Assembly: GCF_039555335.1 (NCBI RefSeq)
Contig: NC_092639.1
Location: 36,163,791-36,227,790 of the forward strand
Source of the DNA: Amphiura filiformis
Taxonomy: Eukaryota > Echinodermata > Ophiuroidea > Amphilepidida > Amphiuridae
DNA: 64,000 bases
Direction of reading: 5' to 3'
Shown here: piece after piece, positions 13,901 through 28,900 of the stretch
Layout of the letters: every line of letters starts with the position of its first letter
Numbering within the stretch: position 1 is the first letter of the stretch
Translations under genes and position numbers: made by a program
The notes under the pieces: model-generated
What the model saw: only the letters and a program-made list of their open reading frames with translations
What the model was told of the DNA's origin: nothing
Database searches by the model: none

Positions 13901-16900
13901 TTCTTGTAAATTCATCATGAACGTTTTCCCTATATCTCACAAAGTACCATTCAAAGGGTGACTTCTGCCAGTGATATTCGATATCCACATCCAAATGTCG
14001 GACTTCATGCTCCACATTCATGAGAGTGTAGGATAGCCTGGAATAGTGGGCAATGGGATATAGGGGGGAAAATATAGGAGCACCTATTCACTTCAAAGTT
14101 TCTCATCCTAGTTGTGTCCCATTTGCTGTACTGTTGACTCTGTTGTAATTAAGCAATTAATGTTTCTAAGTCAGTTGAAAATTTTGGCTTCTGAACACAG
14201 CCACAAATCCTATCCAACAGTGAATTTTTAATAACATGTTGGTTCACTTTTGAAAATAATACAATCATCAATGACCCTTAAATGTGGAATTGCAATAAAG
14301 TAAGATCAATTCAATCTTTTCAACAGATCCTGAGTCCACCAATGGTAGTGCTCCAGGAGGGAGAATCTACTCTGAGATCATCCGTATCTGGGATATCGTA
14401 TTTGACCATGACAACTTGAGCCGTGCCATAGAGACCATTGTCAAGTCCTATGAGAGAGGCAAAGATTGCATCATACAGAAGAAACTTGTTGGTATAGACA
14501 GGAGAGAATTCACATCAGGTAAGTAATCCTTTTTTAATAAGAATGCTTATTTTGGTATCAAAGTTCTATAAGCATTCTCATCAATCACCATATATGTCTA
14601 CACCAGATGTGCATGATATTATCACCTGCTGCTTCTCCCGTCCCTCATAATTTTTAAATAACTGAAAAGTGTTCTAAATAAGAAGTTGTCCGTCACCCGA
14701 GACAACCAAAATTGATCGTGAACAACCTAAAATGATATAGTGGTAGTGCGGCTGACAACCAAAACCTGCACACAACTTTAAGTGTACACATTTCATCTTA
14801 TCATCACTAATGAAAATGGCAATTTGGATCACTGGTATGTTCAAATCATATCTACAAACTATAAAAATCCCAACAAAATGCATTTAAGGGCTGGGGTATG
14901 AGCGTTTGGACAGTATTTATTGTGGGACATTAGAGCACATCAGACATATCAATTGCATTCTGAAATCGAAGAATGTCCTTCTGATATCAAATAATTTTGA
15001 TTTTTGAAATTCGCAATTTAATACACATTTTATGGCAAATCATTAAAATTGATATTTTAAATATTTAACAGTACTTGAAGTAAACTTTATAAATCTGATG
15101 ATTTATACTTAAAGTGTATGTAGGTGGGATGAAAAGCCGACGATCAATTGAAAATGTTGACCTTTCGTATTGAAGATATGGATTTTTTTCCCAAAACACC
15201 CAACAAAATTAGGTCTTTTGGGGAAAAAAATCCATATCTTCAATATGAAAGGTCAAAATTTTCAATTGACCGTCCGCTTTTCCTCCCTGCTACATATACT
15301 TTAAGAATATGTCATTAGATTTATATAATTTACTTCGAGGACTGTTATATATCAAAATTTGAAAAATATCAAATTTTTATAATTTGTCATAAAATTTGTA
15401 TTATATTGTGATTTTCAAAAATGAAAATTATTTGATATCAGAAAGACATGCTTCAGTATTCAGAATGCAATTCGATAGGTCTGAGGTGCTCTCATGTCCC
15501 ACAAAAATACTGTCGAAACGCATAATAAACGCTCATTTTAGATCCCTTAAGGAAAACAACTTTTTGCAAAATGTGGCGTTTGTGGCTATAATTGCAGTTC
15601 TAAGAAATGTTGCGGGCATAAAATGCCGACATTCCAAATCATAAGGTCAGGTTGTATATTGGTACACCTGACCTTCCATTTTTTCATGTTTTAAACATGT
15701 TCTTTATATTGTTTGCTTGCTATCAATGTGTAGGAAAGACCACCCAGCAACGTGTACCCATGTTCTATCGCGAGACACGCGACATCTCCCCTTTTAAATC
15801 GCCCACCAGAAACAACAATCAACAGCTTGTGGACAGAGGCAAGGATTTCTTTCCACCAGCAAGCTCCAAAGAGAACGAGTACCACATCATGAAATTCTAC
15901 TCCTTCAACTCATCTCTTGTGAATGCCATCCTGACTGACAGCAGTGTCAAGGTGGATTTTCCCTTCCGTGTGACGGAATTAGAGCATGCAATCATCAACC
16001 TGCAGCCTAGACCTCCATCATCTGTGTTACTGCTTGGGAGGAGTGGAACTGGTAAGTTAATGGCAGCCAAGCTGTCAATTAATAAACACATAATTGTTAG
16101 AATATGTTGTCTATTGTCTGAGATGTATTGGCATTAGGGAATCTTTTCCGTGTCCATACGTAATCCCATACTATCCTGGGACTAACAAATTATGTTCAAA
16201 TTTATTAGAGCCTTGTATGCACAAGCATTGTTTTTAGACAGTTGATACAAGCCTGTAATGTTGTAATACCTGCAGAATATAGACAAAATGTGCAGTTATT
16301 GTGCTTGCAATCTTGATTTTAATATTTTCTTTTCCCTAGGAAAGACCACCTGCTGTTTGTACCGGCTATGGACAGCCTTTGTAAGGTACTGGAAGCTTGC
16401 CTGTGATACAGGGGGTGAGCCTCTGATACCTCGTGAAGTAGCTTTCATACATAAGGACACACTGGAAGATGAAGAGGATCAAGAAGGAGAGGATGGGGAG
16501 GAGGAAAACGGTAGGTATAAAAAAATTCAGTAGTCGACAATGCGTTAATGTGGAGAAGCAATACATCTGCATCTTTGCATGTTATCTATGAAGGGCAAAG
16601 TCTGTGCATGTTGTCAATGAAGGGCAAAGTCTTTGCATGGAGGGCAAAGTAGTGCACTGGTGACTGTATTAGTATTTTTCAATAAATTGCAGTGTCTATT
16701 GCCAATAATGAACCATGTCACATCATCACATGTGACCTACTTTTGTGTTGATGGACACTCAGTTTACTGTTTTGCTTTTAAACCAACTTGGTTGTCTTTT
16801 TAATGTCTGTAGATGATGAAGAGGAGTCTGAAACCTATAGCGAAGCTAGCTATGAAGACAGTGCCTCATCAGCAAGTGCCCTCGTATCGAGAGAATCTAA

Positions 16901-19900
16901 CACTTGTGACATTCCCAATGGTGAAGAAGATGATGATGAAGATGACCCTGATAAGATCACAGACCATCTCCACCAAGTGTTCATCACCAAAAATGGAGTG
17001 CTTTGCAGCGAAGTCCAGCGCAACTTTCGAGATCTTAGCCATGCCTGCGATTTTGCCCGGGAACACTGTGAGGTAGAGGATAAACCTGTACCCATGAGAC
17101 TTCAGGATGCTCATCCTGCTGTTTTCCCACTCTTCCTTAACTCAAGGCAGTTCCTGCTGATGTTAGATGGCTCTTTACCTAATCCCTATTTCCCTAGGAA
17201 TGAGGATGGGAGTATGAAGAGGAAGATTCAAGGATGGGGGAAAGGTATGTTTATAGCATTCGCTCGAATATTTTAACCTTTCTTAAATAAGCTAATATTT
17301 CAACTCTCAGAAAGAAACATTCCATGTGTATGGAAGGAGATTCTAATAATAAGATACTTGTGCTAAACCGAGCCTCAGATAATATATTTTAGTGCAGTGT
17401 TTTGTGATTTTTATTGTCCAAGGGCCCCGTGCGAGTGCAAGAACATCTTTTGTTCACAGACAAGCAATTGCTGCCTTTTGCATTATCACAATGTTTGTTT
17501 GTTTAAAAAGTTGCTCTGTGCAGAGACACACTGGGATCTTGATGTGACCAGGCTCAAGCTAAATACTTAAGCCAGGCTAAAAGCCTATGGCCATGCGTCT
17601 CAAGGTGGGAACCTCTTTCGTGACATACTGTTTTCATAGCTGAAAACATCATTTTTGAAATGAATGGGTTTTACCTTTTATGTATCAATTACAGGTATGT
17701 AAAAGTATACATTGCTGGAAAGCATGAAGAACATAGATTACAACTAGACTTAGCTGTGGTCTAAGACCACGAACACAGCCGTGTTGTTACCCCTTAATGA
17801 CCTTTGACCCCAAAATATATGAAAACCCCATAGACATTGGCTAATGTCAATGTATGCGTCTGCGTGGCATTACTTTGCCATGTTACTTGTGGCAGAAGGG
17901 GCATTTTGAGGTTGTCGTCTCAGACCGGAAGTGACCCCTTAATGACCTTTAAAAAAAAAAAAAAAAATACCAACTATGAATTGGGTAACCACAATTCATG
18001 TGTGAACATAGCGTTACTGTCCTATGTTTTTCTTAGCAAATAAACATTTTTGAAGGTTTTTCGTTTTATACCGGAAGTGACCCCTTAATGACCTTTGACC
18101 CCAAATCTGTGTACACCCCATAGACACTGGGTAATAACAATGCATGTGTGCAAGTGGCGTCACTGTCCTACATAATCTGTGGAAGAAGATACATTTTAAA
18201 GGTATTTCGTTTTATACCGGAAGTGACCCCTTAATGAAATTTGACCCCAAATAAAAAAATACCACATATACATTGGGTGACTGCAGATTATGTGTGAACA
18301 TACTGTTACTGTCCCATGTTTTACTTAGCTAATAAAAATTTCTGAAGGTATTTCGTTTTATACCGGAAGTGAGCCCTTAATGACCTTTGACCCCAAATCT
18401 GTGTACACCCCATAGACACTGGTTAATAACAATGCATGTGTGCAAGTGGGGTCGATATCCTACGTAAGTTGTGGGAGAAGATGCATTTTTAGTTGAAATC
18501 ACGTTTTTGACCCCTATGACCCCTGCATGATCTTTGACCCCATGAGTTACATGTGACATGTAGGGGCTCGGTCAATGATCATTGTGACCAAGTTAGGTCA
18601 AAATCGATGTAAGCATGTGAGTGCTAGAGCAAATGTAATGGTTGACAGAAGAAGAAAGAAAGAAAGAAAGAACCTGTAAGAAAAAAGACACAGCCGTTAG
18701 TCACGGCTGTGTAATGACCCAAACCAGAAGTCAATATTCAGTCTGTACCAGAAGATATACAGGGTGTAACAATTAACTTTTTAATGAACATGTGATATAG
18801 TTTGGGAGGGCCTATTTCTTTTCAGGAGTATTTTCTCAATCTGAGGACCACAAAATCAAACAGAGCTTGAAAAGGCCCACCAGAAAATGTATACTTTATA
18901 TAGGGTGCGATGCTTCCTTCTATGTATACAGGGTGACACAAATTTGCTTCATTATCAGACGTAATTAATTATTCAAAAGGTTTAATTAGTGCTAATTAGC
19001 TGATTAAGTACTTTTATATAACTACTTTCAGTCATAAATAATCCTTTCAAACCAAAAAGAATACAATATCTCTTTGTTTGTCACTTTTAGAGCAATTACT
19101 GGCAATTCTGAAAATTAACTGTTTTTCATAGCAGCCTATGGGAAAAGGCATGAACGAGCCTGTAAATGTGCTCGTTAGTCTAATTAATGAGTTGAAATTA
19201 CATGAAGTACATAATTATTTAGTTGCTACAATTACTGACATCAAATTGGGACTACATAATCATGGATGTTAGTTTTCAACTCAACATAAAAGGGGAAAAA
19301 AGTATGTCATGAAATTGTTATGAACTTTTTCCATAGACTTTCTATGGTACCGTGTCCTCAGCACCGTGTCCTCAGCACCGCCACTTTGCATGCTCGTTAG
19401 GTTAATTAACTGTAAAATTAATTAGAATCATTGGAGAAGCCTGGTTTTGGTGTCAAAAGAAAGAGAAAAGATCAGGCTTTCAAATGAGACCAACTAGAGG
19501 GGTGTAGGTCTCCATCTTCATATCAAAACAACAATAAACATATCATGTTTTTACAAAAAATGTCACACCGCCACCCTAAAGTGGTTCCCACCTTGAGACG
19601 CATGGCCCTATATAAGCGTACTGACCTATTTGGAAAGAAAAGAGAGAAACAGATTTGAAGATAAAAATCAAGGAAAAGAAGGCCACTCCTAACAATCAAA
19701 TGAACAATTTCACTGTCAGCCTCTGGGTCAAGAGAAAGGAAACTTCTTAACCTACTATCAACTGCTACAGAGGCTGTTACATTGTTCCAACTTCAATCAA
19801 TCAAATACAAACTGTCCAAGTAAATGTGAAGGTGACAACTTGTAATTAATGAGTTTTTAATCACCAACATCTTAGAATGTGCTGGTTGTGCTGAGCAAAG

Positions 19901-22900
19901 AATTAATCTTACGTGAAGCAGCTATTCAATGCTATCATATTTCATATAAGGTGGTCTTACACTCAAACAACAAAGACTGTTTGTCATGATAGAAACGCAT
20001 TAGTGAATTAGTGTAGACATTGGCATTAGATGACCAATAGTCCAAAGAGAAACTGTGAGATGTGGTTTATGCAGACGAATATGACATGCATGACAAGAGG
20101 CCGCCTGCACAGATGCACTGTCACCAAGGCTGGTATTGTGCAGTACCAGTGTAGTACCTTGGTAGGTACTTTGTGTGCACCAGTCAGGTACAGCCACATA
20201 AGAATCTTGTAGTGTAGTTATATTACCTAAGTGTGTAACTTTAGAATGTGTTATGCCTCGTGCAGCCCTGCAAAATGAAGTTTGGAACCCTTTAGTTTTT
20301 GTTACATTTCATGTCCTCTCCATGTAGATGAAGGACCCATGGATTTCATCCCAGTCTTGGAGGATGAAGATGAAGAAAGTGAAGGAGAACACTCCGATGC
20401 AGAGACTGTCAATGAGGGCGGTGATGCTACTGATGGAGTCATTGGTGATGAACAAGTACAGGCAGAGAAGACTAATACAAAGTACGACCCAAGACGTGAA
20501 GTGACTTACGAGGTGTTTGCATATGAGTTATGGCAGAGGATCAACAAGAAGACAAAGCTGCCATATCATCCTACATTGGTATGGATGGAGATTACATCCT
20601 TCATTAAAGGTATGTATCATCTGGGCATATTAACATAAACTGAGCTCAAAAAGAAACTTAAAATTTTTCACAAGTTCATATCTTGAAATCCTGTCCATCA
20701 AATTGAACCAAAATTACACACAGGTTTACTTCAATACTCTACTCTTAACACATGTCAGTAACCAAGCAGTTATCCAACTGACACAACAGCAAAATGCACT
20801 AACATGGAACAGCTTCCTGGACCACATTCACAGCCCAGCCCTGTTTCATGAAAAAAGTGTATGAAAAGCTGAAAGCAGCACCGTTTTATCATCTGTGTAA
20901 AGATCTTGTGTGCATTCTCACAGATTTTTTGTGCTGGGTGCCAAATGTTGGGCTGTGAAAATGGAGGAAGTCCAGGAAGCTGTCCCATGACAGTGCATTT
21001 TGCTGTTGTGTCAGTTGGACATCTGCTTGGTTACTGACATGTGTTTTGAGTAGAGTATTAAAATAATCCTGTGTGTAATTTTGGTTCATTTTGATTGACA
21101 CTATTTTAAGATATGACCTTGTGATTCACAAGTTGTAAAAAATTATAAGTTTCTTTTTGAGCTCAGTTTATATAGTGTCTGCCATAGCTTTTGTTTCTCA
21201 AGAAAGAAGCCTTCATCAGTACTCCCTCTGCTAAGGTCATATGGTGCTCATTATGTCCAGCAAGTTGAAAAATTGGCAATGAAGAATTGGAGAATTTAAA
21301 GAAAATAATAAGAATAATTTAGATTTTTGTGGCTCATTTGGCCAAATTTAGGTCAGAATTACCAAATTGATCCAAGCTGAAAATCCTTAGACATTGAGGT
21401 TCTCTTAATCATTTAATAAGGTACATATTAAAGAAGAGTTGTGATTTTACATATTTTGTTTGATAGTTTTCAAACTTCTTGTTCCCACATTAAATGTGTT
21501 GATGTTCTACATGTATAAGTAGATCAAACTATTGTGCCCAATCACTTCAGATGCTTTTATTTTTAAAAAACACATTTATTTACTTTCCTAACAAATTTCC
21601 TTTCACATAAAAGTTGGGTTGTTGTTGAATGAAAATTCTTCAGTATTTCAGAAAGTTAGAAAAGTATGATTTTTAAACTAGACTAATGTTAATTCAATGC
21701 ATTGAAATCGAATTGAATTGAAATGAAATTTGGGCGATTTTCATTTCAATGCATTGGAATTGAATTGGAATCGAAATGAGTGGGCTTGGGCATGAATTGA
21801 ATTGGATTGGAATTGAAATCATCGTGAGCAATGAAGAATTGAATTGGATTGGAATTGAAATCATGTCGAGTGATGAAGAATGAAGTGGAATTGAAATGAA
21901 ATTCAGCTTTGATTTCAATTCAGCATTTCAATTCACAAGCAGATGTCTGTGATTCCATATCATTCCACCTGTAAAAAATGCCCTTCCCCCGTGCAGAATT
22001 CTGATACACTTCTAGGTCTATTCACTCAAGAGACACACATTAAAAACTTTTGGCACTAATCATAAAGCCCCTATTTTTCTCAAGCTGCTAATTTTTATGC
22101 TCAAAAGTCATTGTACATTTGAACAAAGTCAAATTTTTTGTGAGAAAACCATTAAAGAAATGACAGATTTTTTCACACTTTTTCAAAAGTACAAGGATTT
22201 GGGTGTAAAATCTTAGGAGGAGCAGGAGACAAGTAGGGGCTATCTAATAGTATCAAAACCTTGATTTTTGACATCTTTGATGTCAGTGTGGGGACAGGGT
22301 CACATTATCGATCGTACCACACACCTTAAGTTTAGAAAATAATGTACATGGGGGACAAGAAGTTAACATGCTTTTGTGACAAGTAGTATACTTGATTTTG
22401 ACTAATTTGTGTTGCTGACTCAAGTGTTATAAAATTCATAGGCGTAGATCAGGGGGGGGGAGATGGGGGATAAATATTTTGCCAGGGGTATGGTCCGTAC
22501 AATCATCCCCCAATGTTGATGCCTAGCACCTGAATAATAAGGTTTCTGACCAAATATACTTCAAGAATTTTTTTCCAACCCCATCCCCCAAGAAATCTAC
22601 GCCACTGATAAAAATGGTAGTAAAATTTCAAACATGCACTGCAAAAATAGTGTCTATATTAAACACCATTCTAGACATCATCTTGTTCTCGATTTGTAAA
22701 CATGTCTAAATGCTAAACATGTTTAGTAATTTGATGCCTTGTGTTTAATAGATATTAAACACTTGATGTTTTGAAGTTTGACATTTTGTGTTTAGATTTT
22801 ACATGGGTTTACAAATCGAGGACAAAAAGTGTTCAATCTCTAGCTAGACACAGTTTTTGCAGTGTGCCTTTGGTCAATTAACACAAACTGCAACTGTATT

Positions 22901-25900
22901 GGAATTGGAATTGAATTGGAATTGAAATGAATGCTCAGAATTGAATTGAAATTGATTAGCTGTTAATTTCACTGCATTGGATTGGAATTGAAATTAAAAT
23001 ATTGAATTGGAATCGAAATGAATTAATTCTAAAGCAAGGTGGATTGAATTGGAATTGAATAGCAAGACTCCCTGTATAGAAAGAATTGAATTGGAATAGA
23101 ATTGAAATCAATTTTCTGGAGTGAAATAACAATAAACTAGACCACCCGCCACTGCCAGCACAGTGAGGTTTGAATAAGTAGAATGTTAGCTAATAAAGGT
23201 TGCATAAATTTATACTTACAGGTTCAGTAGAAGCTTTACACACAGAGAAAGGCCACCTGGCAGAGGCGAAGTATCAGGACCTTGGGCGCAAGAGAGCTCC
23301 CAACTTCACGGCTGACAGAGGAAAGATCTACAAAGTCTATCTTGCATATGAGGTGGGCAATTATATCATACATCCTCAGTTGAATGAAAGAAAGTCGTAA
23401 TAATAACATTGCATTTTGATCCTACGATTCAACTGTAATTGCACTAAATTTGATCACATGTTGCTGAATATTTCTTAGAGCTTAATTTAGTTGTGCTTAT
23501 TTTGATCTTCTTTGATTTATTACAGCACGAAAAGCGCCAACGTAATCTGTTTGATGAAGCTGATCTGGTATTCCACATCTATCGCCGCATGCGTGATATT
23601 CAGAGTCCAGACTGGGCCGTACACCAGGTCTATGTGGATGAAACCCAGGATTTCACACAAGCAGAATTGTCTCTCATCATACGATGCTGTCATGATCCTA
23701 ACGCATTGTTCCTTACTGGTAAGGAATAGATCTTCAGTGTACTTGTTAATGTTATCTTGTACTTTTCTAGAATTCACATCTTAAGTTTACATTTTTGTCT
23801 AGCCTGTAAATATTTGTAAGAACATACTCTCACTACTGCAAGGATTAGAATTTTGCTGCACAGGCAAAGAATTTATAATTCGATTTTATCTCAAATTGTT
23901 TTATAAAATTTACCATGCTTGCTATTGGTATGATATAACCTAGTACTATACTACCTGCCACGCAAGGGGGTGTGGTGGTTTATTTATATACTAATTACCC
24001 CACCATGGTTAGATGCGCATGCCTTCAGGTTCATTGCCGAAGCATCCACATAGCGATACATGACATATTTTTTTACCTCTACAATTCTGCGACCCAGTAC
24101 AACTAACTGCACTTTGTGTATGTTGTACATACACAAGAAGAAGTCACATTTACCTGTCCAGCATTGGCATTTTGCAGTAGTATGACATACATATATATGT
24201 ATGTAAATTACCAGGGACATGCTGATCACCCATAGCCCCTTGATTCACACAGTTCACTTTGCAATTGCTTTTGACGTTTTGTTATATCCCAGTAAATTTA
24301 CATCTTTGATCTCTGATGTCCATTTGTTTGTTTCCATGGTGCTTTTGTTAAAGAAGGATATATTTTATCTCCAATTGAATTTACAGGTGACACTGCACAG
24401 AGTATCATGCGAGGTGTAGCCTTTCGCTTTGATGATCTCAAGTCCTTGTTCTACTATGCCAGCAAGTCTGTGAAGAGTCTAGGCAAACATTCCAAAGCAA
24501 GAGTGCCTAAACGTGTTTACCAGCTCACTCACAACTACAGGTCTCATGCTGGTAGGTACTGCCTTTAGACGATTATTTTCTTTGAAAACTTTTGGATCAC
24601 ATGTGCGGTTTTTACAGATTTCACTCAATGGGAATCATCGCTTTGAAGTTTTCCAAAACAGAAGTAGTCATGGGTACAATTTCAGATCTCATAATACTTT
24701 TTAAGTACACACTTTTTGGTGTATTTGTAAAGTGATTTTTAAAACTAATGAATATAGTTGCGCAAATAAAATTTGTAGAAATAAGTAAAATTTGGTAAGG
24801 TTCAGAAGCTCTAGTTCCTTGAATGTGCTCTTTTGATGATATTTTTTCTTATATAGGCATCTTGAACCTGGCATCCAGTGTAGTGGACCTGATGTTTCAT
24901 TTCTTTCCTCTTTCCTTTGACCGTCTGGACCGTGACCAAGGCCTATTTGATGGCCCATCTCCTGTGCTCCTAGAATCGGGCCTCGCCAGTGATTTGGCAT
25001 TGCTACTCCGTGGCAATAAGCGCAAGACATCTGAAATTGAATTTGGTGCACATCAGGTATGGACAAAAACTAAAATAGTCATTGCAATTTGCATTAATGA
25101 AGTATCTTACACCCTGGAGTCTTGCAGTACGCAGCTAATTGGCGTACACAGAGAATTATAGGCAAAACAACAAATTCTCGATCATGAGAGGATGTACATT
25201 CGGCGTCATCCTACTTTTCATAGAATAACATGATCGCTTGACCTGCCTGACCTAACCTTGACCTTGCCTAGCAACGACCGTGTGATTTGTCTGGTCAAGT
25301 CTCAAAAGCTGTGTTGGCGCCATTAGCGCCGGTCTTTGCATAGTACGCTCGACGCAAATAACTGTGCATACCCAAGTTGGCTCTCATGATCGAGAATTAA
25401 ATATTTTGGCTATAGTTAATAATTGATTATCCATACACAGCCTTATGTTTCAAATACATAATAATAAATACAATTTGCAAGTAGATATATTTCAAACATG
25501 AGTTTGCTCATGCCTACTATTATAGTCTGTCATGCCATGTTGGATTTTGCAGTGGCAGATTCTAATCAGGGCATTTACACGGTTATGTTGCCAGCGTACA
25601 GACAAGTCGCCCTTCATGCATGTTATTATGCCCTGGGTGATTAGGTTATTGCGTGCTGCTCAAATCGAGGAAACTGACTAAAATCTTATATTCCTGATCT
25701 GGAACTTAAAAAGAAGAACAGTTACAAAAGAAACACTTACACATCTTGTAATTAACTCTACTCTTCCTGCACTCCAGGTGATTTTGGTCGCTAATGAGGA
25801 GGCCAAGGAGAGACTACCAGCAGAGTTGAGTCTTGGTCTGGTACTCACCATCTTTGAAGCCAAAGGACTGGAGTTTGATGATGTACTGCTCTATAATTTC

Positions 25901-28900
25901 TTCAATGACTCACCGGTAAGAATATTTTGTTTTCACTAGTTTTTTCCACCCAAAAACACTTTTCAGTATCTGTTTATTTTTGTCTTTAATACATTCAATT
26001 TCAATAAGATCAAAGAATTGTATACTCGACATAAACTTTTTTACCATTTGGAATAAAATCCCATTTGAGTGGCAAGCAATTTGCACAAAATATACAAATT
26101 TGAATTTGTGAGAAGAGGAAGTGTTTGTATAGTTGTGATTTTCTGTAACTTCTGTGTTTTGTTCATGCTCACAAAATTTCGTACTTTACAAGTGTACAGT
26201 AATCAACATACTATAGTAAGAATTCCAATTGAATGAAGCGCAGCTTTTAACAGCTGCACTCGATCAACCGTGATCGTGATATTGCGTATTTCAAACTACA
26301 ACGCTAACGCATACGACCTTGGATACAATGCTATCCAATCACGAGTGCGTTGGCAGGGTTGGGTTCACTTCCGCGTTACTCATGCACAGTCGCACACGCT
26401 GGCGTACATCGCGCAGTGTACGCACAAATTCGTCACGCTATTGAAAGCTGCATTCATTCAATTGGAATTCCCACTATAGATAGAACTGTTTTCTTTAACT
26501 TATTTCATAGTGAGAGCCATGTTCTGTGTTACTATTTGTAAACAGCAGCTGTGATTATTATTCATTACAGGCTGATAAGGAATGGCGAGTCGTTACTGAG
26601 TACCTCGATGAGTTGATTGAAGACTATGAACAGCAGCGACTAAGTAGTGATAAAGCAGCAGCAACAATGCTACATACAATTGACATTGACAATATGCAGG
26701 CTACAAACAGACCCAGACCACTCAAGTTTGACCCTGACAAACACAAGGTAAATCAGTCAATCCATATACAACATTATTATGTGAGGCAAGGCACTCATAT
26801 ATTACTTTAGCGGCAGCAAGGGGCCTGTTCGCAATATACAGCCTTCCTTAGGTAGATATATGTTCTACAATTTTCCTGGTGCGTCAACTGAGACTACATC
26901 TAGACACCAGTTTATTTTGAACTTGAACGGGTATCTAAATTCAGAGAAATTCACGATCAAAGAGAGGTTCGCAAACTGACCTAAACGGCGCACAATGCTT
27001 TAATAATACACACAGAATCAACATGTTGGCGCCCTATTGGGATATTAAATCGCGGATTTGGCAACCATATCACAGACATGCGTCCATGATTACGTAACAT
27101 TGCAAATGAGTCATCACACAGTTACTGTCCATTTGACAAATCCAAACACATTATTTCAAATATTTGCATAACGACCCCATTCATCATACGTCACAGCGAA
27201 TAGTCCCGATCAATGTGTACAGTACCTCTGCGTATTTCTAATATTGACATTGCGTTGCGATCAGGAGGTGAAACAAGAACTGCCTTTAAAAATACAACAC
27301 GGTTGATATAAAAACATAACTTATGAGGTACATAAAGTGCGCTATCATGAAATACACTTGAAAAAAGTAAAGAAATAATATAGGGACGAAATAAATAAAC
27401 AGCAAACAGCATCAGCTACATGTAGCTTGTCAAAAATGATTAGAGGGACATGCGAAAAAACAAAACATAAGAGAGCATGCGCCCAATGGGACCTTTGATG
27501 TGATGTGCTGATATGTAACCGCTTGGGTACATTTTTCTTTAAAACAAAGCAAAGAAAGATTACGAAATGTAACGCATATCTATATACTAGTATTACAGTG
27601 TAAAATCGTACTGCATGGGATGTAAGAGGATTGTTTTTAAATAAAGAATAAAGATCAGGTTTACCATTTCGGTTACTATATTGTTAGGAAATCATGTTGG
27701 GGTGGGGAGGGGGGGTTACAGCAGAATTGTTTTATTCAGAATATAGGTTTGTATATTTAATTCTTAAGGATTGTTTTCCAAGTGGACATATTGGTCTTAT
27801 GGAAAAAAAAATAAAAGAACTGCTTTTTACGTCAGTATATACTGGGTTGTTAATATTTGATTTAGGCCTCCGTCCAACCATAGGCCTATCTCGTGAATGG
27901 ATAATGTTTCTTTTTCAAATTTTCAACAAAAAAAACACACAAAAACTTACACATCTTTTTTTACAACAACGTGCATCAACGTGGAGGCATTGAGATCGAC
28001 GCTCAAATTACATTCTACAAAAAAGGTATGAAGCTTTAAAATTCATTATATGCTAAAGAAACCTCAAAATCAAACTTTATGATATTTCTTGCATTGGTTA
28101 TTCCAATGGCACAGACAAACAAGCAACACATACGCTACAATACAACGACAACAAAAATTTACACATTTGCCTCACATGAGGTTCTGAACAGAAACATCAC
28201 ATACAGGCCAAGACACCAAAAATACCTAAACCAATCAATCGAAACACACCAACCAGGATCACACATGGTTCCCCTACCACATACACAGGTGCGAGAACTG
28301 CGAAAGCCAACATGAAAGCCGAGAACCGCTCTAGTTTATACAAAGTGTTCGGATGCTAAAGGTGATATATCTACAAGCTGCCTTGTATTGTTATATTTAT
28401 AACTTTTTAATACCTTTGTAATTACTAGAGAAGGCACCAACTATGTATTTCAAACTTTAATCTGATCAGCAATATTTTGCATCCTATCAGATTCAGATTC
28501 AGATTCAGAATCCTATCCTGTCTGCATCAGCAGGCCAACTGATACTCTGGTAGTTAAAGATGAGTCAAGCTTCCGAGGAATCTTCATAGCTGAGCTGTAG
28601 GCTCCTGCCAAATTACGACTCGGATCACCTCAATTGAGTGAAGTTCGGCCCAGTAATGCATCCAGGATGTGAAATATTGCCGCTCAAATAAATTGAAATT
28701 TAGTTGATCAGATTAAAGTTAAGTTCACACTCTCGTGATATTAGCTCTCTTGGGAAAAATAAGGCATACTAAAATATAATGACAAAAAGAATTCATTTAT
28801 GTATTGACATAATTTATTTGTTTCCTCCTTTTTTCAGGTATTAAATTCTGAGTTGAAGTACCTTTACACTGCCATTACCAGAGCTAGGGTTAATGTGTGG

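Larger units (their letters stand above)
17589..19607. mobile_element. Composite element bounded by a 25-bp inverted repeat
   Basis: GGCCATGCGTCTCAAGGTGG (plus GAACC) at 17589-17613 recurs inverted at 19583-19607. The interior includes the Helitron-like element 17773-18714 and about 850 bp of further non-coding sequence (18715-19582). It may be one larger element that received an insertion. Confidence 0.5.
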
